DNA from: Burkholderia sp. S171
GTDB lineage: Bacteria; Pseudomonadota; Gammaproteobacteria; Burkholderiales; Burkholderiaceae
Reading direction: 5' to 3'
DNA: 64,000 nt
Assembly (NCBI RefSeq): GCF_009766085.1
Contig: NZ_LMUF01000052.1
Location: forward strand, 502,085-566,084
Positions 18,351-26,624 of this stretch are shown here, one piece after another (position 1 is the first letter of the stretch; each line of letters opens with the position of its first letter). The notes below the pieces were generated by a model. The model was not told the origin of the DNA and made no database searches. It worked only from the letters and a program-made list of their open reading frames with translations. Both the position numbers and the translations under genes were made by a program.

Positions 18351-18875
18351 ATGAACTTAACTGACCAACTCGGCACGCTGGAATCGAGCCTCGATGAGCT
18401 GATTTCCGCTGCTGCTTTTATTCCCGCTTCTATTCCCGCTTCTATTCCCGGTTCTCCCGAGTCGTCTACTGCTTCTGTTGCGGACTCTGCCGTCGAACCG
18501 GCAACGGCGGCTTCGCCCGTGGCTGAAGGACAACCGCCCGTGGCTGGAGAAAAGCCCACACTGAACGTCTCGCGCCCTGAAAAGAACCTGATCGCGATGA
18601 CAATTGGCGGCGTAACGGTGCCATTGAGCCCCGAAGGGGTATCGGAGTTGATCGAGGAATTATCGAACGCGCGCGCTTCGATGGACGTCGAACAGCCGAC
18701 CGGCCTCCCGAACGGCTGGCAATTTGTCGCGACGAAAAACCCGGTGATGGCCACGCAACGTTATGCGAACGGCGACCGTTTGCTAGTGCTGCGCCATACC
18801 GGACACGGCTGGGTGCCGTTCTCTTTCTCGCCCGACACAATCATCGAGATGTATGCGCTGCTGACGAAGCGGTGA
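18351..18875 (+). CDS. conserved hypothetical protein with repetitive N-terminus
   Basis: A 174-residue protein with no signal peptide and no recognised enzyme motif. Residues 20-70 are low complexity: three copies of IPAS/IPGS from a 12-bp tandem repeat, then Ala/Pro/Ser. The C-terminal 95 residues look globular (ITIGGVTVPLSPEG, PNGWQFVATKNP, DRLLVLRHTGHGW) and are probably the conserved part. It lies between hpnA and hpnB but is not obviously part of hopanoid synthesis. Confidence 0.8.
   Translation: MNLTDQLGTLESSLDELISAAAFIPASIPASIPGSPESSTASVADSAVEPATAASPVAEGQPPVAGEKPTLNVSRPEKNLIAMTIGGVTVPLSPEGVSELIEELSNARASMDVEQPTGLPNGWQFVATKNPVMATQRYANGDRLLVLRHTGHGWVPFSFSPDTIIEMYALLTKR
18420..18455. repeat. 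12-bp in-frame tandem repeat, three copies
   Basis: ATTCCCGCTTCT twice and ATTCCCGGTTCT once, coding for Ile-Pro-Ala-Ser units in the hypothetical protein. Copy number could vary without shifting the frame. Confidence 0.9.
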
Positions 18876-18882
18876 GTTGAAC

Positions 18883-18908
18883 CGTATGGGTGGAGTTCTG
18901 CCCATACG
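18883..18908. terminator. hairpin between convergent genes
   Basis: An 8-bp perfect stem CGTATGGG/CCCATACG with a 10-base loop, in the short gap between the 3' ends of the hypothetical gene and hpnB. T-runs are weak, so it may act as a bidirectional terminator only partly. Confidence 0.55.
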
Positions 18909-18927
18909 ACTCATCGTATTTTCTCGC

Positions 18928-20115
18928 TCAGGGCGCCTGGACCCGCGCCTTCCACTGCCCGCCTTTGCCGCGCCAGAACCGTATGGCCGAGCCAACTGTC
19001 GCGCTGACATAAAACAGCGCTATTGCCGGCAATAGCGGCGCCCAGAGCATGGAGCGGCGGTAGTAGCGCAGCATCGGCGAATAGGCGCAGCACATGGCGA
19101 TCCACGCCAGCCACGCCGGCCATCCCTTCGCGCCGAGCGTCAACGCAAGCACCGGCGGCGCGAGATAGATCACGCACATCGCAAGCACCGTCCCGACCAG
19201 CAGCACCGCCGAATAACGCAACTGCGTGAACGCCGTGCGCGCGATCATGTTCCAGACTTCGCGCCAGTCGTCATAGGGACGCAGCGATTCGCTGTCACCG
19301 GCAAGATCCAGACGGATCGGCCGCGCTGCGTTGACGCCGTTGCGAAACTTGATGCGCGAAGCAAGGCTGCAATCGTCGATCAGTTCGCCACGAATGGATT
19401 CGATCCCGCCCGCCTCCACCAGCGCCGCGCGCCGCACCATCATGCAACCGCCCGCGGCGGCCGCCGTGCGGTTACTCACGTTGTTCACCCACGCAAACGG
19501 ATACAGCTTGGCGAAGAAGAATACAAACGCGGGAATCAGCGCTTTTTCCCACGTTGAGTCGCAGCGCAGCCGCACCATCAGCGAGACCAGATCGCGATCT
19601 TCCAGGATCGCGCGCGCGACGAGTTGCGAGGCGGCATCGGCGGGATGGCGGATGTCGGCGTCGGTGAGCAGCAGGTAATCGGCCGGAAAACCCAGCCCGT
19701 CGATAGCCGCAATCCCTTGCGACTGCGCCCACACCTTGCCGGACCAGCCGGACGGCAAAGGCGCGGCCGTCAGCACGGTCAGGCGGTCTTCGAAACCGCC
19801 GTCGCGCGCGGCGGCCTGAGCAGCGTCGGCGGTGCCGTCGGTGCTGTGGTCGTCGACGACGATCAGATGGAACGATCCCGCGTAGTCCTGCGCGAGCAGC
19901 GACGTCACCGCACGGCCGATCACGTCGGCTTCATTGCGCGCCGGCACGATCGCGACCACGGCAGGCCATGCGCCACGACGCGCAATTTCGGCCTGACCGA
20001 CCGCGTGAACGGTACTTTCGCTGAGCCGTTCGAGGGCCTGCGCGCGCCAGAAGCCACCGCGGCCAAACAACAGGACAAGCCAGATGAGGAGGGACAACCA
20101 GGCAATCAGGAGCAT
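18928..20115 (-). CDS. hpnB: HpnB, hopanoid-associated glycosyltransferase
   Basis: A 395-residue membrane GT2 glycosyltransferase. An N-terminal helix is followed by the catalytic domain with VPARNEAD, VVDDHSTDGT, LLTDADIRHP (metal-binding DxD) and a GELIDDCSLA acceptor motif. Three or four C-terminal helices follow. This pattern is that of HpnB, thought to glycosylate hopanoids at the inner membrane. An in-frame TTG two codons upstream could also start translation. It lies 68 bp after hpnC on the same strand, so the two are probably one operon. Confidence 0.9.
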   Translation of the reverse strand: MLLIAWLSLLIWLVLLFGRGGFWRAQALERLSESTVHAVGQAEIARRGAWPAVVAIVPARNEADVIGRAVTSLLAQDYAGSFHLIVVDDHSTDGTADAAQAAARDGGFEDRLTVLTAAPLPSGWSGKVWAQSQGIAAIDGLGFPADYLLLTDADIRHPADAASQLVARAILEDRDLVSLMVRLRCDSTWEKALIPAFVFFFAKLYPFAWVNNVSNRTAAAAGGCMMVRRAALVEAGGIESIRGELIDDCSLASRIKFRNGVNAARPIRLDLAGDSESLRPYDDWREVWNMIARTAFTQLRYSAVLLVGTVLAMCVIYLAPPVLALTLGAKGWPAWLAWIAMCCAYSPMLRYYRRSMLWAPLLPAIALFYVSATVGSAIRFWRGKGGQWKARVQAP

Positions 20116-20183
20116 CGTCAATTTGGAGCAGGTCGATGATTAAGCAGATTCAACATCAAGAGGGGCGCCACTGCCCGGTTGGG

Positions 20184-21092
20184 TCAGCTTTCAACCGAGC
20201 GCAATTGCACACCCACCCGGCCACGCAGCCGCATCGCGAGTGAACGTACGCCGATGACCGCCCAGTCCGGGCCTTTCAGTACCGGACGCTTGCGGAACAC
20301 GTCATAGTCGGCCTGTTCGATCTTTTCGAGGATTCGCAAGCCGCCGTGCACGACGCTGCACAGTTCCAGTCCGAAGCGACCGGGCATGCGCACGGCCAGC
20401 GGCGCGCCGCCAACGATCATCGCGCGCGCGTGGTCGACTTCATGACGCATCAGCGCGCGCCAGGCATCGTCGCAGATTTGCTCGTCGATATGCCGTTCGG
20501 TCACGCCGAAACGCTCCAGGTCGCACAGCGGCATGTAAATGCGGCTCTTCTTCCAGTCGATACCCACGTCCTGCCAGAAGTTGATGAGCTGCAACGCAGT
20601 GCAGATCGCATCGGAATCGGCAAGATTCTCGGGCGTGCTGGCGTCGAAGAGATGCAGCATCAGCCGCCCGACCGGGTTCGCCGAGCGCCGGCAATAGTCC
20701 ATCAGCGCAGGCCAGTCGGCATACCGGGTGGTGTCGATATCCTGATCGAACGCCGAGACGAGATCGTAGAAAGGCCCGAGCGGCAGCCCGTATTGCGCAA
20801 CGGTGCCGGCCAGTTTCTCGAACAACATGGGATGAACCGGCGCCGGATCACCAGCGGCCACCGCATCCAGCCCGGCGCGGAAATCGGCGAGGCGGGCGTG
20901 GCGTTCGGCCGGGTCGAAGACACCTTCGTCGGCAATGTCGTCTGCCGTGCGCGCGACGTGATAGATCACGCCGACCGGCGCACGCAGCCGTTTCGGCAGC
21001 AATATGCTGGCTACCGGAAAATTTTCGTAATGATCGACTTCCATAAGACGGTCCAGGTATTCGACACGGCGCGCGGATGCCAGAATGGACAT
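20184..21092 (-). CDS. hpnC: HpnC, hydroxysqualene synthase
   Basis: A 302-residue trans-isoprenyl diphosphate synthase family protein. The signature DHYENFPVASILLPKRLR, the first acidic motif ARTADDIADEG and the second NFWQDVGIDWKK are typical of HpnC rather than HpnD. In the HpnCDE route it converts presqualene diphosphate to hydroxysqualene. Its usual partners hpnD and hpnE lie about 34 kb away in this window. The ATG at 21092 has no strong ribosome site. It is followed by hpnB. Confidence 0.92.
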   Translation of the reverse strand: MSILASARRVEYLDRLMEVDHYENFPVASILLPKRLRAPVGVIYHVARTADDIADEGVFDPAERHARLADFRAGLDAVAAGDPAPVHPMLFEKLAGTVAQYGLPLGPFYDLVSAFDQDIDTTRYADWPALMDYCRRSANPVGRLMLHLFDASTPENLADSDAICTALQLINFWQDVGIDWKKSRIYMPLCDLERFGVTERHIDEQICDDAWRALMRHEVDHARAMIVGGAPLAVRMPGRFGLELCSVVHGGLRILEKIEQADYDVFRKRPVLKGPDWAVIGVRSLAMRLRGRVGVQLRSVES

Positions 21093-21804
21093 CGACGCAC
21101 GCAGGTCGTGCGTGCCGGGTCGCTGACGCGTAACAACATTCCGCTCCAGCGCGATTTAAATGTTGGTTAAGCGCAACGGCTCGACACGGAATGAATGCTT
21201 GTCGTGCGCTGCCCGAAAACCCGTTGGGAACCAGGTGAAAATCCAGGCGAATCCGGTGCTCTTGTTCAGCCCGCTTATGCAGCCCGCTTGGGTGAGTTAC
21301 CCGGCATCTGGCCCAACGCGGTGTGGCTTGGATCCGGGACCAATGCTTCGACAGCCGCGGACCCCCGCTGATTCTGCCTGGCAGGGCATTTACCCGGGGC
21401 GTTTCATCGTGCCGCGCTGTATAGGTTCGGCTGCCCGCACCCGCGTGCTGCAGCGGCTTAAAAGCGCGTTCACTGCAGCGCCACGCCGGGATCAAGGCCG
21501 CTTCGCAGACAATCCGGCGAAAGCGCTAGTTTACCGGCTTCCGCGTCCGCGCAGTAATTCAACCCTGCCGGTAGAAACGGAAACACCCTCTTACAAGCAT
21601 CCAAAAACTGAACGAGTTAGAATACGCGGTCAACTTCGGCCTTAAAGTTGAAACGAATGGCCCATTGCCAGCCAATTGTTTCCCAAAGCTTTTTCCGAGA
21701 ATTTCCAAGAAGCTTTAATTTTGCTTACAACAAATCAACCGGATTTGATCGAAGCTTATAGCCGGTTCCATTCGAAACCCGCGCCAGTCGGAGTTCGCCC
21801 GAAT
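21093..21804. other. 712-bp intergenic region between hpnC and ispH
   Basis: It lies between divergent hpnC and ispH and must hold both promoters. A plus-strand open frame at 21160-21645 has no protein-like composition or ribosome site and is not called. The last 200 bases before ispH are AT-richer, consistent with a promoter. I found no riboswitch or terminator. Confidence 0.5.
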
Positions 21805-22773
21805 ATGCGTATTATCCTTGCTCAACCCCGCGGCTTTTGTGCGGGCGTGGTCCGCGCGATCGAGATTGTCGATCGCGCTCTTGAACGACATGGCGCGCCC
21901 GTCTACGTGCGCCATGAAATCGTTCACAACCGGCATGTCGTCGACAACCTGCGTAGCAAGGGCGCGCGTTTCGTCGAAGAACTCGACGAAGTGCCGCATG
22001 GCGCCGTTGCTATTTTTAGCGCGCACGGCGTAGCGCAAACGGTGGAAGCCGACGCAGAAGCGCGCGGTCTGGACGTGCTCGACGCCACCTGCCCGCTGGT
22101 GACGAAGGTCCACGTACAGGGCCGGCAATATGTCGCGCAGGGCCGTACGCTGATCCTGATCGGCCATGCGGGGCACCCGGAGGTGGAAGGGACCATCGGC
22201 CAGATTCCCGGCACGGTCGTGCTTGTGCAAAGCGAAGCTGAAGTGGCAACGCTCGCGTTGCCTGTCGATGCGCCTGTCGCGTATGTCACGCAGACCACCT
22301 TGTCGGTGGACGATACGCGCGACATCATCGACGCGCTGCATCGCCGTTTTAGTGACATTGTCGGGCCGGATACGCGCGACATCTGCTACGCCACGCAAAA
22401 CCGCCAGGCGGCAGTGCGCGAGCTGAGCAAGCAAGTCGACGTGTTGCTGGTGGTCGGGGCGACCAACAGTTCCAATTCGAATCGTCTGTGCGAGATCGGC
22501 GCCGAAACCGGCGTGCCGAGCTACCTCGTGGCAGACGGCTCGGAAGTGAAAGCCGACTGGTTTGCAAATGCGCAGGCTGTCGGGATTACGGCCGGTGCAT
22601 CCGCGCCGGAAGAAATGGTCAAGCACGTTATTAATGCACTGCGCGCGCTGGGTCCTGTCGAAGTATCGACAATGTCCGGCCGCGAAGAAAAAGTTGAATT
22701 CAAACTCCCCGCGAAGCTGACGAAGCCGCTGGCTGCGGCAACGGCATCCGCCGGCGCCCTTCGCGAAGATTAA
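21805..22773 (+). CDS. ispH: 4-hydroxy-3-methylbut-2-enyl diphosphate reductase
   Basis: A 322-residue IspH (LytB), the [4Fe-4S] enzyme that makes IPP and DMAPP in the last MEP-pathway step. The cluster cysteines are in QPRGFCAGV (Cys12), DATCPLVTKVH and the C-terminal half (RDICYATQNRQ); GATNSSNSNRL is also typical. The ATG at 21805 is preceded by GGAG. An upstream TTG-started extension from 21676 lacks homology. It is 13 bp before hpnH. An ispH copy beside hpnH is usual in Burkholderia and probably supplies precursor for hopanoids; a housekeeping copy is expected elsewhere. Confidence 0.95.
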   Translation: MRIILAQPRGFCAGVVRAIEIVDRALERHGAPVYVRHEIVHNRHVVDNLRSKGARFVEELDEVPHGAVAIFSAHGVAQTVEADAEARGLDVLDATCPLVTKVHVQGRQYVAQGRTLILIGHAGHPEVEGTIGQIPGTVVLVQSEAEVATLALPVDAPVAYVTQTTLSVDDTRDIIDALHRRFSDIVGPDTRDICYATQNRQAAVRELSKQVDVLLVVGATNSSNSNRLCEIGAETGVPSYLVADGSEVKADWFANAQAVGITAGASAPEEMVKHVINALRALGPVEVSTMSGREEKVEFKLPAKLTKPLAAATASAGALRED

Positions 22774-22786
22774 GGAGCACACGCAA

Positions 22787-23941
22787 TTGTCTATTCCGAT
22801 GCTGCAAAAAGTCCGGGTTGGCGCTTACATCGCGCGCCAGCATTTCATGCGCAACAAGCGCTATCCGCTCGCGCTGATGCTCGAGCCGCTGTTCCGCTGC
22901 AACCTGGCGTGTAACGGCTGCGGCAAGATCGATTATCCGGATCCCATCCTGAACCAGCGCATCTCGATGGCAGACTGCCTCGCGGCCGTCGATGAATGCG
23001 GTGCGCCGGTGGTGTCTATCGCCGGTGGCGAGCCGCTGCTGCACAAGGAAATGCCCCAGATCGTGAAGGGCATCATCGCGCGCAAGAAGTTCGTTTATCT
23101 CTGCACGAACGCGCTGCTGATGGAAAAGAAGATGGACGACTACGAGCCGAATCCATACTTCGTCTGGTCGGTTCACCTCGATGGCGACAAGCAGGCGCAT
23201 GACCATTCGGTCTCGCAAGACGGCGTGTACGAGAAGGCGGTTGCGGCCATCAAGGAAGCGAAGCGCCGTGGTTTCCGCGTGAACATCAACTGCACGCTGT
23301 TCAACGACGCCGACCCGGAACGCGTGGCGAATTTCTTCGACACGCTCGGGCCGATGGGCGTGGACGGCATCACGGTGTCGCCGGGTTATGCGTATGAACG
23401 CGCGCCGGATCAGCAGCACTTCCTGAACCGCGAGAAGACGAAGTCGTTGTTCCGCGACATCTTCAAGCGCGGCGATAACGGCAAGCGCTGGTCGTTCAGC
23501 CAGTCGAGCATGTTCCTCGACTTCCTCGCCGGCAACCAGACCTACGAATGCACGCCTTGGGGCAACCCGGCGCGTACCGTGTTCGGCTGGCAACGTCCGT
23601 GTTATCTGCTCGGTGAAGGGTATGTGAAGACCTTCAAGGAATTGATGGAAACCACCGAGTGGGACAAGTACGGCACGGGCAAGTACGAGAAATGCGCCGA
23701 CTGCATGGTGCATTGCGGCTTTGAAGCCACCGCCGTAATGGATACGGTTGCGCATCCGCTGAAGGCAGCGCTCGTTGCGTTGCGCGGTCCGCGCACCGAA
23801 GGTGCTTACGCGAAGGACTTGCCGGTCGATAACCAACGCCCGGCGGAATTCGTGTTCTCGAAGCACGTCGAGATCAAGCTGGAAGAAATCGGCCGCGCGA
23901 AGAACAACAAGGGCGGCAAGCAAACGACAATCGCGGCCTGA
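22787..23941 (+). CDS. hpnH: HpnH, adenosylhopane synthase (radical SAM)
   Basis: A 384-residue radical SAM enzyme that joins adenosine from SAM to diploptene, the first step of side-chain extension. The cluster motif CNLACNGCGK gives Cys38, Cys42 and Cys45, and AGGEPLLHKE follows. A Cys-rich C-terminal region (CADCMVHCGFE) is typical of HpnH. The start is TTG at 22787: GGAG lies nine bases upstream, whereas the first ATG, four codons later, is too far from it. HpnH proteins usually begin MSIPxLQK, as here. It is co-transcribed with ispH. Confidence 0.95.
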   Translation: MSIPMLQKVRVGAYIARQHFMRNKRYPLALMLEPLFRCNLACNGCGKIDYPDPILNQRISMADCLAAVDECGAPVVSIAGGEPLLHKEMPQIVKGIIARKKFVYLCTNALLMEKKMDDYEPNPYFVWSVHLDGDKQAHDHSVSQDGVYEKAVAAIKEAKRRGFRVNINCTLFNDADPERVANFFDTLGPMGVDGITVSPGYAYERAPDQQHFLNREKTKSLFRDIFKRGDNGKRWSFSQSSMFLDFLAGNQTYECTPWGNPARTVFGWQRPCYLLGEGYVKTFKELMETTEWDKYGTGKYEKCADCMVHCGFEATAVMDTVAHPLKAALVALRGPRTEGAYAKDLPVDNQRPAEFVFSKHVEIKLEEIGRAKNNKGGKQTTIAA

Positions 23942-24003
23942 GTTTGAATACGTGAGCTCGGGCTGGGGTGTGAGGCTCGAGCTTATCGCGGCGGCAAAAA
24001 AGA

Positions 24004-24047
24004 ACGGGTGGATAAGGTCGCGATGAGCGGCGTTATCCACCCGTTTT
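24004..24047 (+). terminator. rho-independent terminator after hpnH
   Basis: A 12-bp perfect stem ACGGGTGGATAA/TTATCCACCCGT with a 17-base loop and a following T-run. It closes the ispH-hpnH operon. Confidence 0.88.
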
Positions 24048-24117
24048 GTATTTCAAGATGCGTATGCGCCGCACCCGTGTAGCATCGCGTGTTTTCAAAG
24101 CAAACAAGCAGGAAGCA

Positions 24118-24369
24118 ATGGCTGAATTTAGCGTAATGATCAATCTCGGCAAAGCCGATCTGGACGACTACTCTCTCTTGGCGAAGATGCTGCACAAGAC
24201 CGGCTTCAGCGAGACGAAAGCCGCGCAAGTGGCGGCGGATTATCGGCTGTTGCCGGCGTCGTTCAAGTACTCGAGTGAGACCGAAAACATGACCGCGGTG
24301 AGAGAGAAAGCGCTGAAGTCGGCGAAGAGCGTTTCGTCGAAGGCGATGGTGCTTGTGTCGGAATGTTGA
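24118..24369 (+). CDS. small hypothetical protein
   Basis: An 83-residue protein starting MAEFSVMINLGKADLDDYS with GGA six bases before the ATG. The open frame upstream (from 24046) overlaps the terminator region and is not used. The sequence is helical and Lys/Ala-rich with no membrane helix or signal peptide. No family is recognised. Confidence 0.55.
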   Translation: MAEFSVMINLGKADLDDYSLLAKMLHKTGFSETKAAQVAADYRLLPASFKYSSETENMTAVREKALKSAKSVSSKAMVLVSEC

Positions 24370-24473
24370 GGCGCGGGTGAATGCTGTGAGGGTGGAACTT
24401 GCTGCGCATAAAGTTTCGATGCGTGAGCACTTGGGGGCCGAGGGCTCCGACATCCCTCCCTTCGCGATTTAGC

Positions 24474-24869
24474 TCACCAAATCGTCTTCACGTGGGCGTA
24501 AGCCCTTATCTTGAGATCCTTCGTCACGAGTGGCGCTGCAAACTTCCGGGCCGTCGCTACGATTAACCGGTCTGCCGGGTCTTTGTGGAACTCGCCTGGT
24601 AGTTGGACGGATTTCACCGAAATATCGACGTCGACAGGGGCAAACCGCACACCAGGAATTTGCTGCACGGTCGCGAGCCAGTTTTCCACGTCCATTGAGA
24701 AGGCTACCGTTTCACGCTCTACGAGCATGGCGATTTCCCAAACCGAAATCGCCGAAACAATGATTTCGCCGCCGGCCCGTTCACGTTCAATCGCAGCCTT
24801 AGCCTTTTTGCTCAGCGCGGCATCGCTGGTTACCCACCAGATCAGCGTGTGCGTATCCAGAACGATCAC
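24474..24869 (-). CDS. PIN-domain toxin (VapC-like)
   Basis: A 131-residue PIN-domain ribonuclease. The acidic residues are in VLDTHTLIWW (first Asp), SVWEIAML (Glu) and KDPADRLIVATA (Asp pair), the pattern of the VapC-type subgroup found with Phd-like antitoxins. It starts at GTG 24869, overlapping the antitoxin stop as GTGA and with GGGAGG just upstream; a longer start at 24884 is less likely. It probably cleaves RNA when released from its antitoxin. Confidence 0.88.
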   Translation of the reverse strand: MIVLDTHTLIWWVTSDAALSKKAKAAIERERAGGEIIVSAISVWEIAMLVERETVAFSMDVENWLATVQQIPGVRFAPVDVDISVKSVQLPGEFHKDPADRLIVATARKFAAPLVTKDLKIRAYAHVKTIW

Positions 24870-25102
24870 TGCGCAGCCTCCCAATCGTCTTCCCCTACTG
24901 GGTCCGTAGGATTGTCATAGCGCAACAGCGAGCCGCGCAGAAGATCCAGCGGGTCCCGTGCGTCGGCGCGATACGGCCGCAACTCCAGCGTTGGCCGGCC
25001 ATGGTCGGTCACAATCAAACTCTCCCCCGACGACTCCACCAACCTGAAGAACTCAAGCGCCTTCGCCTTGAACTCAGATTTAGATACTTGCCGATTTGGC
25101 AT
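24866..25102 (-). CDS. Phd/YefM-family antitoxin
   Basis: A 78-residue antitoxin. The N-terminal Phd/YefM DNA-binding fold is visible (VSKSEFKAKALEFFRLVESSG, then SLIVTDHGRPTLEL) with an acidic C-terminal tail that would cover the toxin. Its stop overlaps the toxin start by four bases. The promoter carries two direct repeats that fit autorepression. Confidence 0.88.
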   Translation of the reverse strand: MPNRQVSKSEFKAKALEFFRLVESSGESLIVTDHGRPTLELRPYRADARDPLDLLRGSLLRYDNPTDPVGEDDWEAAQ

Positions 25103-25112
25103 TTTATGCCCC

Positions 25113-25159
25113 TGGTCATATGTCTATGGTCATATTAGTCAGTGTCGAGTGTTTTGTAA
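25113..25159 (-). promoter_or_regulatory. toxin-antitoxin promoter with repeated operator
   Basis: On the minus strand TTACAA (25159-25154) and TAATAT (25137-25132) are spaced 16 bp, a fair sigma70 promoter. Two copies of TGGTCATAT (plus strand, 25113-25121 and 25127-25135) overlap the -10 element and its downstream side, 14 bp apart, placing them on one face of the DNA if bent. This is a likely site for autoregulation by the antitoxin. Confidence 0.6.
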
Positions 25160-25186
25160 ATGGTTATGCGTTGACAATTACCACGC

Positions 25187-25227
25187 AAAAAAGGCGCTTC
25201 CAGCTTGTCGCCAGATGCGCCCTTTTT
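25187..25227 (-). terminator. terminator-like hairpin after the MlaC-like gene
   Basis: On the minus strand GGGCGC pairs with GCGCC and is followed by six Ts. It lies about 75 bp after the stop of the gene at 25302. The stem has one bulged base. Confidence 0.55.
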
Positions 25228-25301
25228 CTGCTGAACCATGATCTACCGGACTCGCTATTCCACGCTTTATGAGCGAATCCCGGCGCCAACCCAGCTGAAA
25301 G

Positions 25302-25928
25302 TCACTCCGCCGTCCGCGCGTTATGAGCGGTCAGGAACTTGATCAAACCATCCACGCCGCCCTTCGACAACTGACCCGCGAATTGCGTCTGGTACACCTG
25401 GATCAGCCATGCGCCCATCATGTCGATGTCATAGATCTTCCAGCCGTCCGGCGTCTTTTCCAGGCGATAACGCACCGGGTTATCGCCGCCGGTCGAATAC
25501 ACATGCGACTGGACGACGGCGTCTTTGCCGCCGGCATCGAGCGTCGGGGCATCGAATTGGAACTTGACGTCTTCATCGCGTAATTGCGAGAGCGACGATG
25601 TGTAGGTGCGCACCAGCAACGTCTGGAATTGCTCGTAGAGCGCCTTCTGCTGGTCGGGCGTCGCCGTGCTCCACGCCTTGCCGACGGCAATTCGCGTGGT
25701 GCGCTGGAAATCGGTGGCCGGCACGAAACGCGTCTGCACCAACTGCGTGATCTTGGCCATGTCGCCGCCACGCGCGGCAGGATCAGCCTTCATCGCGTTG
25801 ACGGTGCCTTCCACAGCGCTTTTAACGACAGCATCGGCGCTCGCCTGCGCGAACGACGTGCTGGAAAACAGCGCCGCCGACAAGGCCACGGCGAACAGGA
25901 CAACACGGACAGGCAAGTAGCGTTTCAT
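25302..25928 (-). CDS. MlaC/Ttg2D-family periplasmic phospholipid-binding protein
   Basis: A 208-residue protein with a signal peptide (1-27, cut near SFAQA) and the MlaC fold pattern: RFVPATDFQRTTRIAVGKAW, then FQTLLVRTYTSSL, and GWKIYDIDMMGAWLIQVYQTQF near the end. MlaC carries phospholipid between the outer-membrane MlaA complex and the inner-membrane MlaFEDB transporter. No mlaFEDB genes are adjacent, so this is a stand-alone copy. The related hopanoid-associated protein HpnM belongs to the same family, and several hpn genes are near, so it could be HpnM. The sequence alone does not decide between them. Confidence 0.85.
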   Translation of the reverse strand: MKRYLPVRVVLFAVALSAALFSSTSFAQASADAVVKSAVEGTVNAMKADPAARGGDMAKITQLVQTRFVPATDFQRTTRIAVGKAWSTATPDQQKALYEQFQTLLVRTYTSSLSQLRDEDVKFQFDAPTLDAGGKDAVVQSHVYSTGGDNPVRYRLEKTPDGWKIYDIDMMGAWLIQVYQTQFAGQLSKGGVDGLIKFLTAHNARTAE

Positions 25929-26122
25929 ACGACCGTTATCGAGTTATAGAGGGCGGCGTTCAGCACGGCGCACCGAGTTAGCGGAATACGCAGTCAGTAT
26001 ATCGACCTGCGTCTGCCGTGACAGTTCAGCGCTCGAAGGATTGTCGGGTCTTCGGCTGGCGAGGGAATCAGGGAAACGAAAAACCGCGGATTGCTGGCTC
26101 TTCTACGCGTCGTCCGCCACGC

Positions 26123-26614
26123 TCAAACCTGCGGACTCGGCCCGCGCTCCAGGTACGTCGTCAACGCGATGTAACTGCGCGTGCCGGTGAACCCTTCTAT
26201 CGAATGAATGCGTTCGAGCAGGTGTTCGAGCGTTTGCGTGTCGCGGGTTCGCACTTTCAGCAGCATCGCGCTTTCGCCAGTCACCGTATGAATCTCTTCG
26301 ACGTCCGGAAACTCCGTCAGTTGCAGTAGTTGGCGCGTGACGGCCCAACTGGAGGTATCGACGTGAACGAACGCCAGCAGCGGCCGGCCAACGCAAGCGC
26401 CGTCGAGCGTCGCCACCGTCGCCTTGACGACACCATCTTGCTTCAGGCGCTTCGCCCGTTCGTGCACGGCAGGCGCGGACAAATGCAGCAGGCGGCCAAG
26501 CTCGGCATAGGTCCGCGTGGCGTCTTCGGCGAGCAAGGCCAACAGCTTGCGATCGGTTGCGTCGAGGGCAGCGGCGGAAGGTTGGCGTTTGCGCGGGGCC
26601 GTTTCCGAGGTCAT
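26123..26614 (-). CDS. Lrp/AsnC-family transcriptional regulator
   Basis: A 163-residue protein: helix-turn-helix (LDATDRKLLALLAEDATRTYAEL and following) and a C-terminal RAM ligand-binding domain (HVDTSSWAV, EIHTVTGESAMLLKVRT). The length is typical. It lies just after the acyl-CoA ligase gene (stop at 26625), on the same strand with a 10-bp gap, so it may be co-transcribed with the ligase. Ligand unknown; amino acids are usual. Confidence 0.92.
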   Translation of the reverse strand: MTSETAPRKRQPSAAALDATDRKLLALLAEDATRTYAELGRLLHLSAPAVHERAKRLKQDGVVKATVATLDGACVGRPLLAFVHVDTSSWAVTRQLLQLTEFPDVEEIHTVTGESAMLLKVRTRDTQTLEHLLERIHSIEGFTGTRSYIALTTYLERGPSPQV

Positions 26615-26624
26615 CGGCGGATCC

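Noticed and set aside
21160..21645. Plus-strand frame of 161 codons upstream of ispH
   Set aside because: No ribosome site, irregular composition and no recognisable fold; the region is best read as a divergent promoter region.
22700..24040. 446-codon minus-strand frame over hpnH
   Set aside because: Antisense of a well-conserved radical SAM gene with cluster cysteines in place.
24046..24117. Longer start for the small protein at 24118
   Set aside because: It begins inside the hpnH terminator and lacks a ribosome site, whereas ATG 24118 has one.
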